Below are positions 7,963 through 15,487 of a stretch of DNA of 15,487 bases, one piece after another. The translations under genes were made by a program, and so were the position numbers. Every line of letters starts with the position of its first letter. Position 1 is the stretch's first letter. The stretch is from contig JNEM01013604.1 of NCBI GenBank assembly GCA_000697335.1, positions 1 through 15,487 of the forward strand, read 5' to 3'. Below the pieces are notes generated by a model, which was not told the DNA's origin, did not search any database, and worked only from the letters and a program-made list of their open reading frames with translations. The stretch comes from Conidiobolus incongruus B7586 (lineage: Eukaryota > Entomophthoromycota > Entomophthoromycetes > Entomophthorales > Conidiobolaceae).

Positions 7963-9483
7963 ATGAACAACTGGAAAGATTTGCCCTCTACCAACATCCA
8001 GGCTATCGGTGAATATCTTCCCTCGATTCATTTAATTGAAATGGGATTAGTTTGTAAACCTTGGTATAGTGCTTTATTACCTCAAATGTATAAAACTTTA
8101 CACAGTGTTATTTGGACAAAATCTAATTGTATTGAAATTATTGAAAAATATGGGAAATATGCTCAAGAATTGAAACCTTGCTTCAACCTTAGTATTGCTT
8201 CACAAGTTTTTTTAAATTTGATGAAGCATTGTGTCAATATTAAATATATACATTTGCATCTAACTCTTCTTAATACGTTGAAAGGAAATCGACTTAATCA
8301 ATTATTTCCTAAATTGAAATCAATTCGGTTGGGTTATGATTTGTATGGTAGAGAATTGAGTGACCATTTGATGAATATAGAAGAACTCATATTTCTTTAT
8401 GATGGATATCATAATATTAATAGGTTGATCCCTAATTACCTTTTTGATCAAGTTAAAAAATTAGATATTGATTACAATAGTCAAGATTTTAAAGACTTCT
8501 TAAAATTTATTTCAAAATTTAGCAAAATAACCCACTTTAAGCTAAGAGCTAAGGAGGATTATCCTATTCCAGCAGAACATTTTCCTCAACTTTACATTGT
8601 TTTAAAATCTTGGGATGGTTTAGAATATTTGGAAATCAATGCATATGTTAACTTGAACTCAGATTGGTTGGATCAATCAGAACTATCATTTTACCAACTT
8701 CCTTTCGATATTTCAATGAAGCGATTGAAGCATTTTCAATTCCCTATTCGCTATTCTAGAATGAACGAGCCAGACATATATTTTGAAGATAATTATGCAA
8801 TTGAGATCCCAGTTTTGACTGACTCTCAAGTCTTTTATAACTCATTTAACCAAGCATGTAATCAATTGTCAATATTGACACTAGATAATATTGATCAGAG
8901 ATTATTGGAGATAATTAGCCTTAATTGTCGCAATCTGAGGGAATTAATAATGAAATCGTCACTACCTAGACCCACTGATAATACTACTGCATTTTCGAAA
9001 TTGACCAGATTAGGAGCTTGGGGATTCACGAATGATTCTATTAATTTTTCTAAAGATTATAACCGAGTTTTCCCTAAAGTTACTTGTTATTTATTTTCCC
9101 AACTTATTTTCAATATTATTCAAGATTGTCCCAGTATCTCATTTCTATTCAAACTATTTCCTAACGTCACAACTGTGATTAACCCACATTGTAGTGATTC
9201 CAGGTTAGATTCATTTTGGTCTACACCTATACCAAAAGAATTTAATTGGCAAGTGATATGCGTAAATTCGATAATGTTTTCCAAGGTTATGAAATGGTTA
9301 ATACTGAATAAGGATTTAATTCCACCATCATTTACTGTAATCCATATTCAATATTTTTCCTTAGATGATGATGTCAAGATGGAATTATCTCGATTTAGAC
9401 AAATTCGTAAAGATATTAAATTTTTTAGATGTTCAAATATTGAGCAATTCAATTATCCTGGTTTTCAACCACTAAAAATTTAA
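7963..9483 (+). CDS. F-box protein with leucine-rich-repeat-like C-terminus
   Basis: An intact 506-residue protein, likely a substrate adaptor of SCF (Skp1-cullin-F-box) ubiquitin ligase in the cytosol or nucleus. Residues 4-50 fit an F-box: WKDLP, then IGEYLP, LIEMGLVCKPWYSALLP and the closing Trp at 51, which form the Skp1-binding helices. From about residue 85 to 490, irregular Leu/Ile-spaced strands recur (IKYIHLHL, LKSIRLGY, VKKLDIDY, LEYLEINAY, LSILTLDNI, LRELIM, LTRLGAWGF), as in RNI-like leucine-rich repeats that bind the target. I see no transmembrane segment or signal peptide. The ATG is the first in frame and preceded by an A-rich leader. There is no intron. All 22 Gln codons are CAA or CAG, giving no sign of a reassigned code. 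F-box/LRR genes expand greatly in some fungi, and this may be one of such a family. Target unknown. Confidence 0.85.
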   Translation: MNNWKDLPSTNIQAIGEYLPSIHLIEMGLVCKPWYSALLPQMYKTLHSVIWTKSNCIEIIEKYGKYAQELKPCFNLSIASQVFLNLMKHCVNIKYIHLHLTLLNTLKGNRLNQLFPKLKSIRLGYDLYGRELSDHLMNIEELIFLYDGYHNINRLIPNYLFDQVKKLDIDYNSQDFKDFLKFISKFSKITHFKLRAKEDYPIPAEHFPQLYIVLKSWDGLEYLEINAYVNLNSDWLDQSELSFYQLPFDISMKRLKHFQFPIRYSRMNEPDIYFEDNYAIEIPVLTDSQVFYNSFNQACNQLSILTLDNIDQRLLEIISLNCRNLRELIMKSSLPRPTDNTTAFSKLTRLGAWGFTNDSINFSKDYNRVFPKVTCYLFSQLIFNIIQDCPSISFLFKLFPNVTTVINPHCSDSRLDSFWSTPIPKEFNWQVICVNSIMFSKVMKWLILNKDLIPPSFTVIHIQYFSLDDDVKMELSRFRQIRKDIKFFRCSNIEQFNYPGFQPLKI

Positions 9484-9526
9484 AAGATAAAATTCTTATG
9501 ATTTTGATCATATATATTAATACCAA

Positions 9527-9532
9527 AATAAA
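9527..9532 (+). terminator. AATAAA-type poly(A) signal
   Basis: AATAAA lies 44 bases after the F-box gene stop codon, a normal place for a eukaryotic polyadenylation signal. In A/T-rich DNA it could occur by chance. Confidence 0.4.
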
Positions 9533-9539
9533 TTAAATG

Positions 9540-11010
9540 TCATGCAAATTAACCAAGTTACCATTTAAAGTCATTGAATTGTCTATTTATTACTTTCCAT
9601 TTGAAATAATCATATTTTTTATTATTAAATTAGAATATAATTTGTAATACATAATTCACCACAATACATTATATGAATACTTGAGTTTATTATTTATTTC
9701 ACTAAGAATTTGAGTGATTTACATACCTAAAAAAAATAATAATTAAATTTTTATTACAATATTAATCTTTAATAAAATTTAATATTTTTAACAATATTAT
9801 TTGATTACCTAGAGCAATTAAAATCATTTAAGTTAGGTGAATATATTAATTATCCTAATTTTTAAATTTCTATTTCAAAATTTTTTTTAATTTATATTTC
9901 AAATATTTTATAAATATTATACTGAATAATATGAAATTTGGATATATATATCAAAAGCATTGATTGGAAATTATTTAATTCAAAAATATATAGTTTGTTA
10001 TTAATTAATTTACTTGCAATAACTAAGTATAAAGATCATATACTATTTAATCCATTATGATAATATATTTTTATTCTGAGTAAAACACTTATTTATTGGA
10101 ATTTACAAAGTGGTCTGTTTTATATTAAAATATTACTTTTTATTTAATAATAAATAATTATACAAAATAGTTTATAATTTAATCAAATATAATAATTAAA
10201 TAATTCAAACTAATTTTTTATAATTATATTATAAGCTTTAGTTAAATGTGGTTATTTTATTTCATTTCAAATTAAGGTATTAATTTGGTATTTTTATTAA
10301 ATTATATTTGAATTTTACTATAAATTAAATCTTTTATTACTGATATTATAATGTTTTAATAACTTTTTAACTCCGACAAGAGTATTATATATATATATAT
10401 ATATAATTTATTTATTATTATTTGAAAAAGTGATAATAAAAGCTAATCTCTTAAAATTTGATACATATTGAATAATTTCTCTTTCACCTCATAAATGACA
10501 AACCTAGAAATAAATAGTAATTTTGGTTAGGGTATTTTCTCCAAAATTTGACTGTAATTTTGAAATACTTTTAAAAGACTTATAGTTGTGTTTTAATTAT
10601 GCTAAAATACAATATTTAATACCCACTATTTTGTTTAAATAATATTATATACATTATTTTTGGTTAGGAATTTTATGCGAGATATACTATTATAAATGGA
10701 TTTTATATATTGATTACAGTTTCAAATCCTCCTATATATTTTGTATATTTTTTATATTTAATAATTAATTATTCTGTTTAAAAAGTCTAAAATTGATTAA
10801 TTTGCCATTTATTTTATCGAAATAAATAATTGAATTTTTTCATTTCATTATAATATATCAATCATCAAATGGTAATTATTGATATTATAAGAATAATATT
10901 TTATATATTTAAAATTAATAATCAAGTACTTCAAATATGAGTCTCAACTATTGCTGCCATAGTATTGAATGTTTTTACAAACCTGTGAAAATACCTAACT
11001 ATAAAAGCTC
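9540..11010. other. AT-rich intergenic spacer
   Basis: About 1.5 kb with no supported gene on either strand and no transposon motif I could detect. It contains a TA microsatellite. It separates two genes whose 3' ends face each other, so it should hold two terminators and no promoter for either. Confidence 0.6.
10386..10405. repeat. TA dinucleotide microsatellite
   Basis: Ten perfect TA units in intergenic DNA. Confidence 0.9.
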
Positions 11011-11015
11011 TAAAG

Positions 11016-11021
11016 TTTATT
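11016..11021 (-). terminator. AATAAA-type poly(A) signal of secreted gene
   Basis: On the minus strand AATAAA lies about 20 bases past the stop of the Cys-rich gene, a plausible polyadenylation signal. Confidence 0.45.
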
Positions 11022-11041
11022 CTAAAATGAAATTCATTGTA

Positions 11042-11425
11042 TTAGGTATGGATTCTAGAGCAACGGAATTTTCTGTTCAATGCAGCTAAGGGAGAGTCTT
11101 GTTCGTGTTCATAACAACCTTCGCCACACGAGCAAAAGCCACCATTGTTCATATATTTAAGACATTCAGTACACTCGATAGGACTGCAAAATTTAGCTAC
11201 AGGATTTTCATTAGGATCTTCAGAAATCATGCGGTAGCAGGCAGCTTGGTTGGCTTGAATACCACAAGCACCACGGATAGTAGTTGCTTCATACTTAGCA
11301 CAGAATTTCTCACAGAAAGCTTCTGGTCCAGTGAGTTCACCAGCTTTTACAGGTTCTCCAATCCCTTGTCCACATTTTTGCAAAGCTTGAACTCCTATAG
11401 CAATCAAAGCGAAAATCTTCAACAT
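11042..11425 (-). CDS. Small secreted cysteine-rich protein, effector-like
   Basis: An intact 127-residue protein. The frame opens four codons further upstream only through a TTG, so the ATG at 11425 is chosen. Residues 1-14 (MLKIFALIAIGVQA) form a short signal peptide with likely cleavage after Ala14, so the mature protein has about 113 residues and is probably secreted. It contains 12 cysteines at positions 18, 38, 42, 54, 63, 80, 85, 88, 98, 100, 104 and 122, enough for six disulfides. The densest part is CSPIECTEC followed by GGFCSCGEGC. There is no transmembrane segment or GPI-type tail, and no lysine-arginine processing site stands out. Small size, signal peptide and an even Cys count fit secreted effector-like or cell-surface proteins of fungi. 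I do not recognise the family. No intron. Its G+C is clearly above the flanks, consistent with an expressed gene under selection. Confidence 0.8.
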   Translation of the reverse strand: MLKIFALIAIGVQALQKCGQGIGEPVKAGELTGPEAFCEKFCAKYEATTIRGACGIQANQAACYRMISEDPNENPVAKFCSPIECTECLKYMNNGGFCSCGEGCYEHEQDSPLAALNRKFRCSRIHT

Positions 11426-11486
11426 TTTTAAATTCAATTAATGGAAAATCAAACTATTATACTTTAAGTTATATATCATTTATGGA

Positions 11487-11508
11487 TATTTATACTAATT
11501 TACATTGG
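11487..11508 (-). promoter_or_regulatory. CCAAT plus TATA box of secreted gene
   Basis: Reading the minus strand, CCAAT (11504-11508) is followed after about ten bases by a consensus TATAAATA (11487-11494). The TATA box lies about 62 bases before the ATG at 11425. Order and spacing fit a strong inducible fungal promoter, and the motif quality exceeds that at the F-box gene. Confidence 0.5.
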
Positions 11509-11509
11509 T

Positions 11510-13030
11510 AATACTTTTAATTATTAGTGTAAAAATTTTGTACAAAATTTCACAAAATTAACTGTAATACGTATTATGTAACAAATAAAAAAATTATACC
11601 AACATTAAAATATTTAATCAAAACTTAAAAGCCACTAATTATAATTTAATATATTCATAAATTATTTATATAATAATTAAATCCATACTCAGAAAAATTT
11701 TTTTGTGAAAGTGAAATATAATGAATAAAATTATCTTTAGATGATATTACTCAATATTGATAGTAATACAGAATATATTTAATAGTATTTTTGTAAAAGT
11801 TTGATTAACATTAGTATCGATATATTACATTGTGTATTTCACTTCAAATATGAATACCAAAGTTACCCAAAAACAATTAAAAGAATAAATATTAAAAATC
11901 TATTTTAGATAACATAAAAGACAAAATGAGGTTGTAATAAATTCATTATTACTGGTAAATCCAGTTTGAAGATAGCTAACAAACCATATTAGATAAGGAT
12001 TTATATTAACGACATATATGTTCAATACGAATTGGATAAAACATTGAACACAATCCCTCCAGACAGAATTGCAATATAAATGAGAAAATAAAAGATAGCA
12101 TTTGATTATTAAAAATAACAAAGTTATTAAAATTTGCTAAGTCTGTCATTTCAAATTAATCAATATTCATATATAATACATAGTTTTTTTCTATTAATCA
12201 TTTATTTGATATTGCACAAGTACTAAAATGTATAAAATAACTTGGCTTTAATTTGATATATAAAGTTAAAATAGCTTTAATTCTTTTATTAATAAAATAA
12301 TACTTAATTTTGTAAAATTTGTCAAACATAGTACTCAAAATATTGATAAATATTCTCTTTTTATTATTGGGCGAACAAATAAATATAAAAAATAGTTTAA
12401 TTTACTTTATTTTAATATTCTAAAATATTCACTAGTAAAATATAGTAAGAATTAAAATAACGAACCTAAAGATTTTGAATCTTTATTTCTATTGTTTTCG
12501 GTGTATTCAAGTTGCTTTTTTCGAAACTCAATATTATTAATTTGATCAATATGTGTTATGGAAATATATTATAACTGAAAGAATATAAATAATGAACACT
12601 ATTATATTATTAAAATATGAATTATTTATATCATATAAAATGATACATTTTATAATTCTAAGTATATTTAAATTAATCATATTTTCATATTTTATTAAAT
12701 TGAATTAAAGAAATTGAAAAATACAATTTAGATTTCATATTATTATTATACATCATAGCTATATAAAAAAAGAGATATAAAATATAGACTTTTCAAATTA
12801 CTTTTAATTTATATTTACGCTGTAGTTACTAAACGCTAACTAAAAACTATAATTGATTAAACTATTTAAGATATTAAAACTAAGTAAATAATCTTAATTT
12901 TGTAAAATCAATCATATATTATATATTATTATAAATATTCAATAATATTGAAATTTTAAAATTTAAATTAGATAGTAATAATAATATATGGTTTATATAA
13001 ATTAATATACAAATTAAAATTAAGCATTAA
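11510..13030. other. AT-rich spacer with faint coding-like patches
   Basis: No supported gene. Two patches stand out. On the plus strand, 11945-12085 reads ITGKSSLKIANKPY, one stop, then IRIYINDIYVQYELDKTLNT. On the minus strand about 12562-12456 is open for about 34 codons with a hydrophilic sequence (DQINNIEFRKKQLEYTENNR). Neither matches a family I know. The hydrophobic minus frame over 11900-12121 begins only at a TTG and overlaps the first patch, so it is not called. Confidence 0.5.
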
Positions 13031-13039
13031 TTTTATTAT

Positions 13040-13700
13040 AAATAACTCTTTGTTATATTTTTGGCAAGCCTTTAATATCTAAAAACTATACTTTTTATTA
13101 AAAACTGAAATTTAATATCTCATAAACCTATTTAATTTGTTTTAAAGAATTTTTTTCCTGCAATGAAATTTAATTACCCAAAACAATTATACTTATATGG
13201 ATTATAATCTGGTGAAAATACTAGATACAATAGCTTTTGATAAAATTTTTTATATAAAAAACTTTTTATATATTTAACTTTATAAATTTTATCAATACTA
13301 AAAATAATAATATGTATTTTAGATTTATAATAAATATATTATTTAAAAATTATTTGAATTTAAAATCAATATAAAACTTATCATTAATAAATTAATCTAA
13401 GAACTCCAAATAACCATATACTATTAAAATCTACTATATTAAATAATATTCAATTATTAATAAAAGATTTTATATTATAAATAAGAGGAAGTATTTCTAT
13501 ATTCAAATCAGTATTTTATTCTATTTTAATCATTAATAGACAATTTTATATATAATTCTAAAGTGAAATGAATTATAATAATTTAATAAAAAGTTTATTT
13601 TTTGAATTATATCTTTATTAATTATTTTTATCAATAAATATTCTAATAATATACTTAGTTTTTATTCAATCATAAGGTATTTATTTTAAATTTTTTTAAT
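13040..13700 (-). mobile_element. Mariner (DD34D) transposase relic, copy D
   Basis: A fourth mariner copy, minus strand. The C-terminal catalytic block at 13180-13215 reads SPDYNPYKYNCF where the family has SPDLxPCDYxxF, so SPD survives while the catalytic CDY Asp is Lys. Downstream come IAGKKFF, FLIKSIVF and RLAKNITKSYL near 13045-13080, matching the ends of copies A and C. Upstream, 13395-13440 aligns with 680-725 of copy A, and weaker similarity continues to about 13650. Many stops and small indels make it non-functional. The 5' boundary is approximate and no terminal repeats were identified. Confidence 0.72.
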
Positions 13701-14060
13701 TAATCTAAGCTTATATTTATATTACTAATATTTAATTTTTTAATTAAATATTTAATTGAAATAATATAAATTTATTATAAAGTTTTTTGATTTATTTAGA
13801 TATTAAATAATATTTATTATAAGTTTAAATACTAATTTTTTTAGTATTAACATATTAAATCTATTAATTAATTGAAATTATAAAATATTATTTTTATAAG
13901 GATTTTATAAATTATTAATTATTTTTTAGATATATCATAAAGTTATAATAATATTAGAATAACAAAAAGCTAAAGTTTATTATCTAATTAAAATATTGTT
14001 TAATTTAAAGTTAAATTATTAACTAAGAATTATAAGATAAAAAATAAATATATATATACA
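13700..14060. other. AT-rich spacer
   Basis: Nothing recognised between mariner copy D and the repeats that precede the Tc1-like element. Confidence 0.55.
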
Positions 14061-14095
14061 CTAACCTACAAAAGTAAGTTATAAAATCAAAAACA
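14061..14095. repeat. Fragment resembling the Tc1 terminal repeat
   Basis: The core AAAGTAAGTTATAAA (14071-14085) is identical to a 15-base run in the right terminal repeat of the neighbouring Tc1-like element when that repeat is read on the minus strand. It is followed by TCAAAAAC, also present in that repeat. It lies about 150 bases outside the element, in the same orientation as its left end, and may be the scar of an older insertion or a nested copy. Confidence 0.45.
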
Positions 14096-14204
14096 CTTAT
14101 ATTTTTACTAATAACTTAATTAATATTTAATGAAATAAACCTAAATTAAATAATTAAAATCTATTATATTTATTAGTTATATATATCATTAAATGATGAT
14201 ATTT

Positions 14205-14280
14205 AGCTATTAATTGGTTAAAATATAAACCTTTAAATTTTACCTAAGGTGAGTTATAAATTTGTAGGTTTTTGATGATA
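14205..14280 (+). repeat. Left terminal inverted repeat of Tc1-like element
   Basis: Pairs with 15408-15480. The best core is GAGTTATAAATTTGTAGG within 14252-14275, with further pairing outward through AACCTTTAA and CTATTA. The left arm keeps C/G at several places where the right arm has T/A. The outermost few bases are uncertain because the flank is itself TA-rich. Confidence 0.75.
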
Positions 14281-15407
14281 AAAAAAATTAAAACTTAATG
14301 TATCTATCTTTAGCTTTTCTAACTTCTTTAAGTTTGTGTGGTATAGAATCAACTAACTTCTTATACTAAAAAGGGTTAATCTTATTCTATGCTTCTTAAA
14401 CATATTCTTAAAGTTGATTTAAATTTTTTGCTAGGGGGAAAGCTTTAATAGCTTTTTTTAACTAATCCCAAAAGTATTTAATTAGATTAAAGTTAAGAGA
14501 TTAAAAAAACTACTTCATAACTATTATCTTATTATTTTTAAGCTATTTAATAGTAGAAATTATAATATAATAAAAGACATTAACTTGTTAAAAAAAATAT
14601 TAGATTTATTTAACCTATATTATTCAATGGTTTTTTTCAATTTATTATTTATAATACTTTAGTATATTTTAGTATTAATTCCTTTATTAACTTTATAAAA
14701 ATACTTTACACCTAAAGACAATATATATCCTTAAATAATAATTAACCTACTATTGTATTTTTAGGTAAAATTAACATAATAGTCACAAAATAATTTTGTA
14801 TCTTTTTTAAAGTATCTAGCTTTTTTATTAAATCTACTAAAGTATATTTTTGTTTCATTAGATTAAATAACCTTACTCTAATTAGTTTCAATTTAATATT
14901 AGTAGCAACATTTAAACTTTTACCTAATTTTATAATAGGATTTCTTTAGTTAAAGGTGTTTTTTCTTAAAGTATAAGTGGTATCTATGCTAATATAAAGT
15001 ATATATAATAGTATTAATGCTAACTAATATTCTTATATAGTTTTATAGTTCTTGCTATATTTCTACAATAATACTATATTTACTTATATTAACCAACCTA
15101 TAAATATACTTCTTATTATATTCATTTATAATTTTAACACACTTAAATTTAAATTTAAATGTTTTTTTATTGTTATTTTTAACAACTTTAGCTATAGTAA
15201 ACTAACTAACACTAGTAATTCTAACAATATCACAAGTTAATTTATCTTCTTTATAAAGTTAATTAATACACAAGTAGATTTTTTTAGAGAGGGATTTAAA
15301 TATAATAATACTAATAAAAAAATTTAGTATATTTATAAAATATAATATAAAATAATAACAAAGAGAGAAAAAAAATATAGTTATATATTATTAAATATAT
15401 CCTTTTA

Positions 15408-15480
15408 TCTCAAAAACTTACAAATTTATAACTTACTTTAGTTAAATATTAAAGGTTAATATTTTTGCTAATAGTTTACT
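15408..15480 (-). repeat. Right terminal inverted repeat of Tc1-like element
   Basis: Inverted copy of 14205-14280. Over the core, TCAAAAAC.TACAAATTTATAACT matches apart from single C-to-T type differences. It runs almost to the window edge, ending near TAGTTTACTATATATA. Confidence 0.75.
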
Positions 15481-15487
15481 ATATATA

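Larger units (their letters stand above)
14205..15480 (-). mobile_element. Tc1-like element with terminal inverted repeats, transposase inactive
   Basis: A nearly full-length Tc1-like DNA transposon of about 1.28 kb, the normal size, with its transposase on the minus strand. Conserved landmarks in order are SKVI.SNE (14854-14862 covers SNE, family SDE), a GYI block near 14730, SLNFNLIK at 14477-14500 (family SPDLNPIE), LKKAIKAFPLAKNLNQL near 14450-14410 and YKKLVDSIPHKLKEVRKAKD at about 14366-14307. Conserved Trp positions (before SKVI, before SNE, before GYI, in EAWNKI) are TAA or TAG. P-to-L, D-to-N and E-to-K changes fill the catalytic third block. All fit C-to-T or G-to-A transitions. There is also a frame change near 14600. 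The element is dead but may be relatively young, since its ends still match. Confidence 0.88.

Noticed and set aside
10527-10533. TTAGGG telomere-like hexamer
   Set aside because: Only a single copy, with no tandem array.
11099-11431. Plus-strand frame of 110 codons
   Set aside because: It is antisense to the secreted Cys-rich gene, whose signal peptide, Cys pattern, promoter and poly(A) signal all support the minus strand.
11900-12121. Hydrophobic minus-strand frame of 73 codons
   Set aside because: It has no ATG start (opens at TTG), is low-complexity, and shows no homology I recognise.
15052-15240. Plus-strand frame of 62 codons
   Set aside because: It lies antisense within the Tc1-like transposase.

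Overview
The window looks like nuclear DNA of an AT-rich eukaryote, most likely a fungus. G+C is roughly one fifth by eye and genes are sparse. The two intact genes use the standard code: all 22 Gln codons of the larger one are CAA or CAG, and it ends on TAA. Neither has an intron, and both have AATAAA-type signals soon after the stop. A large F-box/leucine-rich-repeat-like protein, a small secreted Cys-rich protein, an S28 serine peptidase relic and mutated Tc1/mariner elements together suggest an early-diverging fungus. A Conidiobolus-like (Entomophthorales) genome is my best guess. That is inference, not something the sequence proves.

Layout. Positions 1-1490 hold a worn mariner (DD34D) transposase on the plus strand and a second mariner 3' fragment behind it. 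Positions 1490-2540 are mostly unexplained. Positions 2574 to about 3975 (minus) hold a broken host gene for an S28 (Pro-X carboxypeptidase-like) secreted serine peptidase; its Asp and His motifs remain but the Ser motif is lost. A third mariner relic (about 4066-4690, minus) lies directly against the 5' end of that pseudogene. Positions 4700-5860 are plain AT-rich DNA. About 5860-6640 (minus) looks like unidentified decayed coding DNA, and 7060-7650 is a clearly G+C-richer island with no intact reading frame. The intact F-box gene is at 7963-9483. About 1.5 kb of AT-rich spacer separates it from the secreted Cys-rich gene (11042-11425, minus), which has a recognisable CCAAT/TATA arrangement. 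A fourth mariner relic lies at about 13040-13700 (minus). A nearly full-length Tc1-like element with long terminal inverted repeats closes the window (about 14205-15480, transposase on minus).

The genes do not form a pathway. The picture is two intact, probably fast-evolving lineage-type genes (an F-box adaptor and an effector-like secreted protein) standing among decayed transposons and a dead secreted peptidase. The most notable signal is the decay pattern. In the Tc1 element the conserved SPDLNPIE block reads SLNFNLIK, and conserved Trp codons have become TAA or TAG. All of this is explained by C-to-T and G-to-A transitions, as expected from RIP-like or cytosine-methylation-driven mutation. 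I found no CRISPR array, rRNA, convincing tRNA, viral element or LTR element.
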